Below, one piece after another: positions 1-10,449 of a stretch of 64,000 nucleotides of DNA. The notes beneath the pieces were generated by a model. It was not told the origin of the DNA, did not search any database, and was given only the letters and a program-made list of their open reading frames with translations. The stretch comes from Monodelphis domestica. Taxonomy: Eukaryota > Chordata > Mammalia > Didelphimorphia > Didelphidae. The stretch spans positions 52,043,895 through 52,107,894 of the forward strand of contig NC_077235.1 of assembly GCF_027887165.1 (NCBI RefSeq), read 5' to 3'. Made by a program: the position numbers and the translations under genes. Numbering within the stretch: position 1 is the first letter of the stretch; each line of letters starts with the position of its first letter.

Positions 1-1320
1 GTGAGTGCCACAGTTTCTACCATCAAAGCAATGGAACAACCACAGAGATGGCAGCAATGGAGAAGGGAAATACATGGCCCCAAATCTGGAGGGACTAAAA
101 ATAAGGGACTAAAGTAACAAAGTTCTCTACTAAAGTAGAGAACCAAATCTAGACATTACCCTCAACTGCCACCATGAGTCTTTAAGATGGTGCAAGGCCC
201 AGGGGAAGAGAGTATCCTCTCTATCAATCCCAAGTTCATTTTAGTGTACAATTAAGAAGGCATTCAAACAATACCAATACCCACAGCCAGGAATCAACTT
301 GTGATTCCTGTTGGGCAAAGCATTCTTTCAAAACCTGACCTTTTCCAAGCTCATTCGTGGCGGATCATCAGTCATCCTCTGCACCTGCATTAATTATCAA
401 GAGGCAGCCTAAGTCAAGCACCTTTCCTTAGCTTGGAGATTTTGTTCTTCCTGTGATTTGTAGGTGTTTCATGGAGACCTATTAGACCATGATGTGAGAC
501 TTGGTACCATTCTTCAATGACATCTTCTTCATGAGATCAAATGTTATAGAAAAGTCCTGTCTTATTGGGCTGCTTACTTATAAGGGAACTTGAATATGGT
601 GTTCAGTGAATGGCACACATCAAACAGTACGATGGGTAACAATGGTTTGTTGATATTCACAGCCAAGCACACTGTGGGAGGCCAGGGCGATTCAGTCAGG
701 AGACTTCTCTTGCTCCCACTTCACAGGGGGTAGCATGCGGAATGATGGCGTGGATGAGCAGTGGGACATACTTCTCTGTCAAATGTACAGAAATTGGGGG
801 GGACCCAAGTTTACATAGGATTTATAGACAAAGGGCCTGCAGTAGCAACTGTCATGTCACTGACAGGGCAGTGGGGTCAGGGAATATGGACCAATAGGAA
901 AGGGGGAGACAGTCTATAAAAACTAACCAAGAAGGCCTGCTCAGGATGAAGAAGGTAAAGTTAGAACTATGCCCCATCAGCAAGTGTTCAGGGGAGGTTC
1001 AGCACCCTGTTCTCATTTTGTGCTAAGCATACCTGCACTATATAACAGGAGCCCAGCCTGGAACAGTCGAGTCATAGATATAAAATCTGGCTACTCAGTG
1101 AAAAAAAACCCTTCTGAGATTCCTACATCTGTGAAGCTCAGCTTTATCCTTCCCAAAAGAAAGTTAATCAAATCCATGCTGTACCTTCCTCCCAAAAGAA
1201 AGCACACCTCACACACTGTATAGGGGCTTCCTTGATTTCAGCAATCATTGCTGAGGCATTTTATTACCTGCTAGAAGAAGGCGTTCTGTGGCTTTGGACT
1301 TTTAAGTATAGGGACGTTGA
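1..1320. other. No recognised gene or repeat
   Basis: I see no gene, SINE or LINE signature here. The AT content is ordinary and short TATA-like strings occur near 910 and 1,040, but nothing around them forms a gene. Reading frames are short and have no recognisable domain. Confidence 0.4.
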
Positions 1321-1545
1321 AGCTAGGTGTCACAGTGGATAGAGTGTTGGCCTTGGGGTCAAGAAGACCTGAGGTAAAATTGAGCCTCTTACACTTGCTG
1401 TGTTACCTGGCACAAGTCACCCTCTGTCTGATTTAGTTTTATCAACCATAAAATGGGAATAATAATAGTACCTTCTTCTCGGATTGTCACAAGGATCAAA
1501 TGAGATAATATTTGTAAAGTGCTTAGCAAAGCCTGCCACTATGCT
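1321..1545 (+). mobile_element. CORE-SINE (MAR/MIR-type)
   Basis: A tRNA-like head (agctaggtgtcacagtggat) is followed by 'gtcaagaagacctgag', 'gcacaagtcac' and 'aaaatgggaataataatag', then the CORE tail 'gataatatttgtaaagtgct'. This order is the marsupial CORE-SINE layout. It is old, with many substitutions and no clear target duplication. Confidence 0.8.
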
Positions 1546-1572
1546 TACTTCTCTCCCTCCCCCACTTCTTAT

Positions 1573-1700
1573 AAACATGCTTTATTGATGCTTTTTTTCC
1601 TCAAAAATTACTTCCACTTTCCAGTAATAGAAGAACCCTTATAACCAACAGGTACAGTTAGGAAAGCATCACCGCATATTGGCCAGGTCTGTCAGTGTAT
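1573..1700 (+). mobile_element. Unclassified interspersed repeat, copy 1
   Basis: This stretch runs from 'ctttattgatg' through an A-rich middle to 'ggccaggtctgtcagtgtat'. The same order of blocks in the same orientation recurs at 29,362-29,525, so it appears to be an interspersed family. I cannot name the family. Confidence 0.4.
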
Positions 1701-2070
1701 CCCCCATTCCACACCAGTAGTTTACCACTTCTCTTCTAAGATGAGGGGTATATGTTTCATTATCAGTCCTACAGAGTCAAGACTTGTCAATACTTGAATG
1801 TGGAACATAGGGACACTTTCTGGGATGCTAGGCATTGATTAATTTGGTGTTTTCTAGGTCAGTACAGTGAACCTCGATCCACATTTCTTAACCTTGACAC
1901 TTGATCTTTTGGGATTTGGGATTGGACTTTGGCAAAAAAATTTGCCATCACTGAAGTAGCAACTGCTATGGAAAGGTGGTATGCTCTACAATATAGGTAT
2001 AAATGAGGGAAGCTGACCCATGTGACCCACAACATTCACTGTTATGGCAAAACCGGATTCAAATGTAATT

Positions 2071-2278
2071 GGGTGGCACAGTAGAGAGAAAACACCAAGC
2101 CTAGAGTCAGGAGGATCTATGTTCAGTTCTGGCCTCGGACATTTCCTAGCTGTGTGACCCTGGGCAAGTCATTTAAGCCCAACTGCCTAGCCCTTACTGT
2201 CCTCCTGCCTTTAAATTGACACTTAGTATTAATTCTAAGACAGAAAGGAAAGGTTTTTAAAAATATTATTTAAAAAGA
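2071..2278 (+). mobile_element. tRNA-derived marsupial SINE (WSINE1-like)
   Basis: The element has the head 'gggtggcacagtagag', a B-box-like 'gttcagttctggcctcgg', 'gtgtgaccctgggcaagtca', and the tail 'ctgcctttaaattgacactt' to 'agaaaggaaaggttt' plus an A-rich end. It is inserted in hAT family A and directly abuts the L1 3' end downstream. Confidence 0.8.
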
Positions 2279-2886
2279 ATATTCATAGCTGCACTCTTTG
2301 TGGTGGCCAAAAATTGGAAAACGAGGGGATGCCCTTCAATTGGGGAATGGCTGAACAAATTGTGGTATATGTTGGTGATGGAATACTATTGTGCTCAAAG
2401 GAATAATTAAGTGGAGGAATTCCATGGAGACTGGAACAACCTCCAGGAAGTGATGCAGAGCGAGAGGAGCAGAACCAGGAGAACATTGTACACAGAGACG
2501 GATACACTGTGGTACAATCGAAGGTGATGGACTTCTCCATTAGGGTCAATGCAATGTCCCAGAACAACTTGCAGGGATCTAAAAACCACTATCCACAAGC
2601 AGAGGACAAACTGTGGGAGTAAAAACACCGATGAAAAGCAACTGCTTGACTACAGGGGTGGAAGGGATATGACTGAGGAGAGACTCTAAATGAACACTCT
2701 AGAGCAAATACCAACAACACGGAAATGGGTTCGAGTCAAGAACACATGTGATACCCAGTGGAATCATGCACCGGCTATGGGAGAGGTGGGGGGGCAGGAA
2801 AAGAAAATGATTTTTGTTTCCAATGAATAATGTTTGGAAATGACCAAATAAAATAATGTTTAAAAAAATTAAAATGAAAAAAAATA
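2279..2886 (+). mobile_element. L1 3' end, 5'-truncated
   Basis: This is the last part of L1 ORF2 plus the 3' UTR. It matches the full-length L1 of this window from about 61,920 to 62,500 block by block: 'gcactctttgtggt', 'ggggaatggctgaacaaatt', 'gaggaattccatg', 'gagaacattgtacacagaga'. It ends in an A-rich tail. The reading frame is broken, and the 5' truncation is typical of LINE retrotransposition. Confidence 0.9.
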
Positions 2887-3109
2887 GAAATACTTAGCAA
2901 AATAAAAATACAATAGAACATAGAATATAAGAGACATTAAAAATAAAAATATGATAATACATCATCTTAATATGTAGTTTTCTAAGTCAACGTGTGGAGC
3001 AGGGATCCTTAAGTATGGTTTAATGGCCCTCATCACCACACAGGGTGTCAATTTCAAGTAGAAAAAGGATTGATAAACTTATATTAGGATTCTTGCCCTG
3101 CATGTCGAC

Positions 3110-3246
3110 TTTATTAACGAATGGTCATGTTATGTTTTTATTATTTTGTTAAATATCTCCCAATTACATCTAAATTTGATTAGGCCACACTTGGGAGAGT
3201 TGTGGGCTATATCTAGCCCACAGGAGGCTTGTTTGACAATTCTGCT
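3110..3246 (-). mobile_element. hAT-like family A, left half, minus strand
   Basis: Read on the minus strand it begins 'cagaattgtcaaacaagcc' and passes through 'tgtaattgggagatattt' to 'aacaaaataataaaaacat'. That is the left half of the family seen in full at 24,775-25,193. It lies tail-to-tail with the plus-strand copy just upstream. Confidence 0.5.
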
Positions 3247-3469
3247 CTATAGAATGGAATGGTAAACAAAAATGATGGCCTTATGGCTCTCATAGGATTG
3301 GGGACATTCCATAGCTACTTCTAAGGCCATCCCTTTATAATGTACACCAACAACAAGACCTTTATGAGCCCCTGTATGGGAATTTAGGAATCACGTCACT
3401 CAAAATGCAGACTTAGAATCTTGTGCTAGGTGCTCTCGCCCATGTACTTGGTGAGGAAACTTCTCTGAC

Positions 3470-3885
3470 ATTTTAAGCCCTCCACAGTCTGGTTTTCACA
3501 TCATACTTTACTAGCTAAGTCACAGTCCTCCTCTGGACTGCCAGCAGTTCCTTGAATCTAAGAATCTGTCACCCACCTCTCTGCTTTTGCTCAGGCAAAG
3601 GACCACTATGAATGTCTTCTCTCCTCCCCTTCTCTTCTGATCCCTAGCCCCTTCAGGTTAAAGCCTGGGCACCACCCACCATAGGAATCATTTCCTGATC
3701 CTTATGGTTGTCTGTGTTTTCTTCCTCATAACAAAGCTTTGAATTTCTTTGCATCTTCATTTATGTGTTGTATTCCCCAGAGAATATAAGATCCCTGATG
3801 ACAGTGATTGTTTTGATTTGTCATTGAATCTCCAGCACCTAACAGCATATACTGCAGTCCCTCAATAACTGTTTGTTGAATTAAG
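3470..3885 (+). mobile_element. L2 LINE 3' end
   Basis: The segment follows the L2 3' consensus order: C/T-rich text with 'tgcttttgctcaggcaaa', then 'gaatataagatccctgatga', 'tctccagcacctaacagc' and 'cctcaataactgtttgttgaat'. It is a non-coding ancient fragment. Confidence 0.7.
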
Positions 3886-4150
3886 TTCTCCTCTTAGATT
3901 ACAACTTTGAGTCCTGTTAATACACCAGTACCCAATGAGAAGGCAATAAATTGGGTTATTAGTTATTTATACCTTAGTGTAAAAGAAGGATCTGAGAACA
4001 AGTTTTTATGGGATGGGAGGTTGGGAAAAGAATACTCCTGAGGATGGGAAAGGACACACACAAAAAAATCAGAAGACATTGCATACAGTGGCCAAAAGGA
4101 ATATGTCACTGAATAGAAGATTCTGATCAGTTTAAGATGATGGACAGTTT

Positions 4151-4361
4151 GGGGGCAGCTAGGTAGCTCAGTGGATTGAGAACCAGGCCTAGAGATGGGA
4201 GGTCCTGGGTTCAATTCTGGCCTCAGATACTTCCTAGCTGTGTGAACCTGGACAAGTCACTAAACCCCCATTGCCTCCTGCTCTACTGCTCTTCTGCCTT
4301 GGAACCAGTACATAGTATTCATTCTAAGATGGAAGGTAAAGGTTTTAAAAAAAGACAATGG
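4151..4361 (+). mobile_element. tRNA-derived marsupial SINE (WSINE1-like), full length
   Basis: This is a complete copy: 'gggggcagctaggtagctca', 'gtcctgggttcaattctggc', 'cttcctagctgtgtgaacct', 'ctgccttggaaccagtacat' and 'gatggaaggtaaaggtttta' plus an A tail. The head carries A-box-like and B-box-like RNA polymerase III promoter sequence inherited from a tRNA. Confidence 0.9.
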
Positions 4362-4514
4362 ATAGCTCTCTGGACTCTCTTTGAATGGTGATATTGTCTA
4401 TCTCATCTGTACTGGGGCTGTCCATCAGAAAGGTAGTGATCCTCCTGACATGCTACTAATATGAGATGTTGGCAGAGCATGGATGGCAGACTTTGGAGGT
4501 AGGAAATGAGGAGG

Positions 4515-4655
4515 AAGAAGTCTGGTTTGGGCCAGTCCCATTCCCTCTCTGAGCCTCAGTTTCCACTCTTTTGAAATGAAAGGGGAAGTAATGAAGCAGG
4601 TGATCTTTAAAGTCTCTTCCAGCTCTAACATTTTGTGGTTCTGTGATTCTAGGTA
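4515..4655 (+). mobile_element. MIR-like SINE fragment
   Basis: It shows 'ctgagcctcagtttcc' followed by 'aaatgaaaggggaagt' and the ending 'agtctcttccagctctaaca', 'gtggttctgtgattct'. The tRNA head is lost. Confidence 0.6.
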
Positions 4656-4659
4656 TGGT

Positions 4660-6045
4660 TGTTTGCGCTAGGAGAGTGCCAAGTTTTTGGTTTTTTTGCT
4701 TGTGCCAAGGTTATATGCAGTCACCATATTTAATGAAAAGAAGTAATGTGGCCATTATTGCCACTAATCTTTAATACCAGCCCCTTTATAAGACTAGAGA
4801 TTTAGAATAGGAAAGAAGCAGTTTTGTCATCAGGGATGTGTATCCATTTTAAGCTTGGATCTTTGTGCTCTGCTGGAACTCCAGTTCTCAAAGATGGCAA
4901 ACCAGTATGACACAAATTGTCTTGTTCCCTTGGGCATCTGGTTGCCAGTGGTTTCTGAACATGTAGCATCTTAGGGAACTGATCAGGAATGAAGCAAGTT
5001 AGAAGTACCCCCTCCCACCTTCTCACATATCTGAGCTGCTGTTTTTAAGGCCATTATTCTTCCTGGGAGCAGTTGAGTGGTGCAGTTATAGAAGAACGAC
5101 AGATGCCAAAGGGGAAAAGCATAAGGGGGCAGCCACCATGTCCCTCAACTCCAAAAGCAGGTTAGTAGCTCAGACATATATAGCAAGATTCTCACTCCAA
5201 TCCAAAGCCTCAAAAGCCAGTCAGAGCTCAAACTTATATATACTTTTAGACAAAGATCTGATATGGTATCACACATGGGTCAAGGCAGTGGGATAGTCTA
5301 GACCTTTGTTATCAAGGCATTCTCTGAAACACCTGATAAGGTCTGAGTAACAATGGGCAGGGATCCAGGAAACTTAATTTTAATTGTGCCATCTTGAGCA
5401 AGTTACAATGGAGGGAGCAATGCCCAGTCGTGCCATTGGACCCAGGCTTCCAACGCCGAGAGAGTGGGACTGTCTCTGTGCATCGACTCTTCCACTTAAA
5501 TCTCCTTCACCCACAAGTGTCTTTGTGCACACTCATCTATCATAGATGAAAATGCACAAAGACAATCATCATCCTCGGTTACCGAGAGACTACCATTAGC
5601 ATACATATATCCAAGGAATTGGGACCTACCAGTCAAGCTAGTTTTCACATAATCCCAAAAGGCACCATGAGTCTGGAGAACTGGATACATTCCTGCAGAG
5701 AAGGTGGGACTCATTAGAAAGCAAGGAGAATGATATTAGTGGCTTATGGGCTACGGCAAACTTCTTTGTGTTTTTTATACTCCATCATCAGGTTGAAATA
5801 AAATGCTGCCCTATATATACCCCCTATACATGTTTAACTTGATTGGTTGCCTGAGAACTGAATATCTTCTGCCTCTATTGTGGCAACTTGCGTACAAGCT
5901 ATATTCTGTAGTTTGTGAAGAAAACTGTGGGGCAAAATGAACTAAAGAGTAATGATTTGGGGAGCAGCACTAGGGTTGAACCCAGTTTGTGTAAACTCAG
6001 AGCATGATGGGAGGTGTTGGGGACGTATGAGATTCATGGATGGAA
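4660..6045. other. Unassigned; possible LTR-like piece and a hairpin
   Basis: No gene is recognised. On the minus strand, 'gtatatataagtttgagctc' near 5,245 reads like a TATA region. The 5,070-5,420 stretch could be part of an old LTR, but no ends or target duplication could be fixed. The only sharp structure is the inverted repeat at 5,519-5,563. Confidence 0.3.
5519..5563. repeat. 45-nt inverted repeat (hairpin)
   Basis: Outer arms of 11 bp (gtctttgtgca and tgcacaaagac) enclose a symmetric 3x3 internal loop and an inner arm pair (tcatctat and atagatga) around a single C. All paired positions match perfectly. The hairpin is too short for an ordinary microRNA precursor and I see no repeat family around it. 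Confidence 0.75.
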
Positions 6046-6049
6046 GGAA

Positions 6050-6190
6050 ACTTTAATATTGCTCAATTCAGTCTCCTCATTGTATAGGGAAGGAAGATAA
6101 AGCCAACTAAGATAAAGGTTAGAGGCAGAATTGAAGGTCAGGTCCTGTGATTTCAGAACCAGCAATCTTTCCACTATATAACACTGGTTT
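6050..6190 (-). mobile_element. MIR-like SINE fragment
   Basis: Worn antisense blocks resemble the reversed MIR order: 'agtctcctcattgtatag', 'gaaggtcaggtcctgtgatt' and 'aatctttccactatata'. Confidence 0.4.
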
Positions 6191-6439
6191 CCTTAGTTGG
6201 GAGCACCCCCGTAGCACCCTCAAAGCTACACTAATTACATTACCAAGTAACAGGATTTGGCCTTAGTTAATACAATTGACTGATGTTAATGTTCATTCAG
6301 AGTTCTGGCTGGCAATCTCTGAAGGCAAGGTAATATGGTAATAGGATATTGTCATTTGTAGCCTTTATTCTCCCAATTGGAAAGCAGCCATCATCCCCAG
6401 GGACAACATTACAACTGCTTGTCTTCAGATTCCATAGCT

Positions 6440-6560
6440 ATGGGAAGAGAGCAGGGCATAGTGGAGGGAGGGGCTGGCCTCAGAACCAAGAAGACCTGAG
6501 TTCATGTTTCATCCCTAACACATACTGTCTGTGTGACCCTGAGCATAACCTGTCCTCACT
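6440..6560 (+). mobile_element. SINE head fragment (CORE/MAR type)
   Basis: 'ggcctcagaaccaagaagac' is followed by 'ctgagttcatgtttcat' and 'gtctgtgtgaccctgagca', the tRNA-related part of a CORE-SINE. The 3' half is missing. Confidence 0.55.
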
Positions 6561-6720
6561 ATGATTTTTGCAAATGATGTGATAATCTAAATCAGCAGAG
6601 GGGTCCTCCACACTGGGAGTTCCCCATGCTGATGAAATCACGGTGACTGATCCCCCCTATTCCCCAACACAGAACTGTCAAATTTCATATCCCCCCTTCC
6701 CAAAAACATTATTTTCTTTT

Positions 6721-6942
6721 ACCATGGGTTCTCAGTCAGGAGTCTGTGAACTTTTAAAAAATATTTTGATAACTGTATTTCAATGTAATTGAATTTCAAT
6801 ATGATTCAGTATAATTGGTCTCCTTTTTAATCCTATGTGTTTTCTGCATTTAACAACATGATTCCGAATAGGGGTCTGTAGGCTTTTGCAGACTGCCAAA
6901 GGAGTCCACGGTACACACAAAAGAGATAAGAACACTTGCTTT
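6721..6942 (+). mobile_element. hAT-type non-autonomous transposon
   Basis: The ends are imperfectly inverted ('catgggttctcagtca' left; 'caagtgttcttatctctt' read from the right end on the minus strand). The inside contains 'aaaatattttgataactgta', 'tcctatgtgttttctgcatt' and 'ggggtctgtaggcttttgca', as in an old mammalian hAT MITE. The flanking 8-bp sequences do not match clearly. Confidence 0.5.
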
Positions 6943-7344
6943 AAGCAAATTTGATTGATGAAAATGTGGATTTACATAAGAGATAAATTAAGGAGGGATT
7001 CTTTACTTTCAAAAGGATTCACAGTAGGACTCCTTTAAATAGCCAGCTCCCCTAGCACATGGAAAGGAACATTTGATTTACTACATTTTCGTCTGCCCAC
7101 ACCTTCTTTTTTTCTAGAAACATAGTAGTTCATAAAGCAAAGACTCCAAAGCAGTCAGCACTGTTTTCTTCCATGGCGTAGACTTGGGTTCTAACCCTGA
7201 CTAGGTATCAAGCCTCAGCCTTGTCCATAGATCGAGGCTTACTCCTTGTCCAGAGATCATTTCTCCCCAACCCTGTTCATCACACAAGTGTCTGCTTTAT
7301 TTGAGCTGAGTTAAGTTGAATTCTGGATCCAAATGAAGCCCGTG

Positions 7345-7520
7345 GTAGTTGTTTAGTCATTTCCCAGTCGTGTCCAACCGTTTGGGACCCCTTTTGGGAT
7401 TTTTTTGGGCAAAGATACTGGAGCAAATGACTTGCCAAGGATCACACAGCTAAAATATGAACTCAGGGCTTCCTGACTCAGGCCTGGTACTCTAGCCACT
7501 GTGTTACCTATCTGCACCAA
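7345..7520 (-). mobile_element. MAR1-like SINE with RTE-type tail
   Basis: Antisense order: 'tagttgtttagtcatttccc', 'cagtcgtgtccaaccg', 'tttttgggcaaagatactgg', then jumping to 'cacacagctaaaatatgaac' and 'tcctgactcaggcc'. The 'gtcatttc..cgtgtccaac' end is the RTE-like 3' tail of this SINE class. The middle is deleted. Confidence 0.75.
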
Positions 7521-7524
7521 ACTG

Positions 7525-8222
7525 AAGCCCAATTTCCCCCAATTTGTGAATGTGGGCCACCAGAGAACCTGGGGTAAGAATCTGAATGGCTCATTGCCAC
7601 TCCATCCTGACTGCTCAAAAGCTACTGAAAGAAAACATTCTACTGAATGAAGAGGGTTATTTTTCACTTGTTAATGATATATTAGGTTTTTAATCTGATT
7701 GTTATTGATACCATTTGTTCCTATTTTGACCCTCATTTCTGAATATATCTCCTCTTCTACCTTCAGAACAAAGAATAAAAAGGAAATGGAGGCAGGAACT
7801 GCCCCCTCTGAGGGCAGTATGGGGGAGCCCCCGAGGCTGCATGTGTTAGGTACTTGGCAACTTCTAAAGATAACGCATATAAATTGGTTATCGTCCGTAT
7901 TTTACCCACGAGGAACCAGGAGGCAGGGAGGGCGGAAAGCAGTTCAGCAAGACTAACCAATGGATCATCCATGTTTAACAATTCATACCCATCATTTTCC
8001 ACCCCTGCAAAAAAGGGAGGAAGGGTGGTACACACCGGTTTTTGCTCTGATATTTCTTATGAATAACTTGTTTTCCATGTCTCATTTTCCACAGGTCTTT
8101 AATGCTGAGAAGAAGCCACCAGCTATATATACCTAGAGTTTGACTGAAGCCCCCTCTACTACAGGTACCCAAAGTTTCAATGTTCTCTTACCCATTACTT
8201 AAACCAGCTGTTGCAAGAAATT
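7525..8222. other. No recognised gene or repeat
   Basis: The stretch is unique-looking, with only short frames on either strand. Several overlapping frames of 65-90 codons exist, but none has a domain, signal or codon pattern that argues for coding. Confidence 0.4.
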
Positions 8223-8224
8223 TT

Positions 8225-8430
8225 GGATGAAGAGGCAGTGTGATTCAATGGAAATCATACTAGGTTTGGAGATCAAAAATCCATATTCAATCCCAGCCGT
8301 GCTTCTTACTACCGGTGTGTCCTTGGATCAGTCCCTTTGCCTCTAGGCCTTTCCTCCTCTATAAAATGAGGAGTTTTAGATGACCTCTGAGGTCTCTTCC
8401 AGCTTGAAATCTAAGATCCTATGAGAAAGA
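8225..8430 (+). mobile_element. MIR/THER-like SINE
   Basis: 'gaggcagtgtgattcaatgg', 'attcaatcccagccgtgctt', 'ctctataaaatgaggag' and the ending 'gaggtctcttccagcttgaa' follow the order of the marsupial MIR-like SINEs that end in 'ttccagctctaaatct'. Confidence 0.7.
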
Positions 8431-8734
8431 ATCAGAAGGCAGTAGGATAATGGAATCTCAATCTGGCTTTTCAAGTTGAATTTAGGAAGAGAGTGGGTGG
8501 AAATGGTACAGAGTGCCCAGCCCACCCAAACCACACTTGCTTTGACCCTGCTTAATCTCTACTTTGGGGGTCTTTCAATGAGGGCTTACTCCATTGTGTG
8601 CACACACATACACGCACATGTACAGTTACACAGATGCATAGATGCATGTAGAAGGGGTAGTGAAGGAGTCCTGGAGAGAGCAATCAGCTGTTAACTCTCT
8701 AGAGGATTGTCTCTAGCTGCACCAAAGATACAGC

Positions 8735-8905
8735 TATGATGCAGTAGGAAGGCTCTTTGGATAACAGTCCAGAGAGATGAGACTCAACACTAACTCTGAC
8801 ACTAACTTGCTGTATGTCCTTGGACAAGTCACTTTATTCCCCCTAGGCCTCAGTTTCCTTCTCTGTAAGGTAGAATTAATCATCATTTCACTAACTTTCT
8901 CCCAG
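8735..8905 (+). mobile_element. MIR-like SINE
   Basis: 'gatgcagtaggaaggctctt' leads to 'cactaactctgacactaact', 'ccttggacaagtcacttta' and 'ctcagtttccttctctgtaa'. The head and core are recognisable and the 3' end is lost. Confidence 0.65.
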
Positions 8906-8949
8906 AGTACTCATGTAGAAAGTGTTACATTAAAATCTGAGGTCATTGA

Positions 8950-9215
8950 TCTAGAAAGAAAAAGGACTCTAGAAGCCATCTAGTCCAACCCACTTGTTTT
9001 ACAGATGAGTAAACTGAGGTTTAGGGAGTAGAAGTGATTTGCCCAAAGACAAAGATGGAATCATCAATCTAGATATGGAATAGATCTTAGAGACCTTCTA
9101 GTTCAACTCACCCATCTTATAGATGAGGAGATTCAGGAAGGGAAAATGAGTCATCAAAGACCACAGAGGTAGGATTTGAAACCAGGTTCTCTTACTCTAG
9201 AGTCACTGCTCTTAT
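8950..9215 (-). mobile_element. Two MIR-like SINE fragments, antisense
   Basis: Twice in a row the antisense pattern runs 'ccatctagtccaaccca' or 'ccttctagttcaactcac', then 'tttacagatgagtaaactga' or 'ttatagatgaggagattcag', then a worn CORE and 'aggatttgaaaccaggttct'. They may be two insertions or a tandem copy of one. Confidence 0.65.
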
Positions 9216-9466
9216 AACCCTTAAGTGCTAGAAATATATAGTATTTGTAATGATCAGCATTACCTTTCCTCCTTCTTTACTTTCCCCTCATTGCCCTGAT
9301 AACACTGAGTATACAGCCCATTGCTCTCCTAAGAGAAAGTTGCTTTTCACAGTTTTTTCTGTGAAAGTCCTGAGAAAGTCCACCACACCAGTGGCTTTAA
9401 GCTCAAACAGAAATGGGGATATTAAACCATATGTAAGGATCCCTAAGGTTGAAGATTGACTAAAAA

Positions 9467-9588
9467 AAACCACATATTCACATTATCTATGTTCTATTGT
9501 ATTTTTTATCTATTTTGCTAAATAGCAATTACATTTTAATCTAGTTCTGCCCCACTGGGAGTGTTGAGGCTCTTGAGTTGGACACCTC
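9467..9588 (-). mobile_element. hAT-like family A, left half, minus strand
   Basis: On the minus strand it begins 'aggtgtccaactcaagagcc' and continues with 'agattaaaatgtaattg', 'caatagaacatagataatgt' and 'gaatatgtgg'. These are the same ordered blocks as in the other family A copies. Confidence 0.6.
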
Positions 9589-9599
9589 TACACTAAATC

Positions 9600-10305
9600 A
9601 AAAGATTATAGTGGAAAATCAAAATATTATAGAGGAAAACCAGTTTTTAAAGACCAGAATTGGGCAATTAGAAGCCAATGATCTCACAAAACAGCAAGAA
9701 TTAATAAAGCAAAATTTAAAAAAATTGACAAAATAGAAGGAAACATGAAATATCTCACTGAGAAGATGACTGATCAAGAAAACAGATCACGATGAGACAA
9801 TTTGAGAATCATTGGTCTACCTGAAAACCCAGAAATAAACAGAAAGCTTAATATCATGCTACAAGAAATTATCCAAGAAAACTGCCCTGAAGTTATTGAA
9901 CAAGAAGGAAAAATAGACATTGAAAGAGTTCATAGAACACCCTCTACACTAAATCCTCAAAAGACAACACCCAGGAATGTAATTGCCAAATTTAAGAGCT
10001 TCCAAGCTAAGGAGAAATTTTTACAAGAAGCCAAAAAGAGACAATTCAGATATCAAGGAGCACCAATCAGGATCACACAAGATCTAGCAGCTTCTACACT
10101 AAAGGACTGCAAGGCTTGGAATATGATATTCAGAAAGGCAAGAGAATTGGGTCTTCAACCAAGGATCACCTATCCATCAAAACTGACTATATAATTCCAG
10201 GGGAAAGTATGGGCATTCAACAAAATAGAAGCTTTCCAAGTATTTGTAAAGAAAAGATCAGAACTAAGCGGAAAGTTTGATATCCAAACACAAAGATCAA
10301 GAGAA
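9600..10305 (+). pseudogene. L1 ORF1 fragment (LINE)
   Basis: This is the middle and C-terminal half of an L1 ORF1 protein, the trimeric RNA-binding partner of L1 reverse transcription. An open frame of 130 codons (9,802-10,194) carries the RRM-like segment (RIIGLPENPE), an HR-containing 'IERVHRTPS', 'RNVIAKF' and the C-terminal-domain blocks 'QFRYQGAPIRITQDL' and 'LGLQPRITYPSKL'. The coiled-coil part upstream, near 9,600-9,790, is broken by an in-frame stop. The product ends after 'PSKLTI' rather than running to the usual ORF1 end. No ORF2 or 3' tail follows, so this is a dead internal fragment. Confidence 0.9.
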
Positions 10306-10309
10306 ACGT

Positions 10310-10445
10310 GAAAAGATGAGGAAGCTCTTGCCCAGAGAGGATGACTTGCCCAAGGGCAGGTGGCTAGATGTGTATGAACTTGGGCTGGAAATCAGGTCTT
10401 CTGACTTTATATCCACTGTTCTCTTCATTATAGCACACTTTAATC
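10310..10445 (-). mobile_element. MIR-like SINE fragment
   Basis: The antisense text 'aaaagatgaggaagctcttg', 'gatgacttgcccaagggcag', 'aaatcaggtcttctgact' and 'ccactgttctcttcatta' follows the reversed MIR order. Confidence 0.6.
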
Positions 10446-10449
10446 AGAG

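Larger units (their letters stand above)
1990..3085 (+). mobile_element. hAT-like element, family A, split copy
   Basis: The left part ends at 'aaatgtaattgg' near 2,070. The right part resumes near 2,887 with 'ttagcaaaataaaaatacaa' and continues to 'gtagttttctaagtc', 'agggatccttaagtatggtt' and 'gtgtcaatttc'. These blocks recur in the same order at 24,775-25,193, 29,617 and 41,640. A SINE and an L1 3' end lie between the halves. The outer ends are badly worn, so the limits are approximate. Confidence 0.5.

Noticed and set aside
4151-4361. tRNA gene
   Set aside because: The tRNA-like boxes belong to a SINE head; no complete cloverleaf can be drawn.
5519-5563. microRNA precursor
   Set aside because: The hairpin totals 45 nt and pairing does not extend outward, so it is shorter than usual animal precursors.
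9802-10194. Host gene of 130 codons
   Set aside because: The protein is the L1 ORF1 RNA-binding and C-terminal domain.
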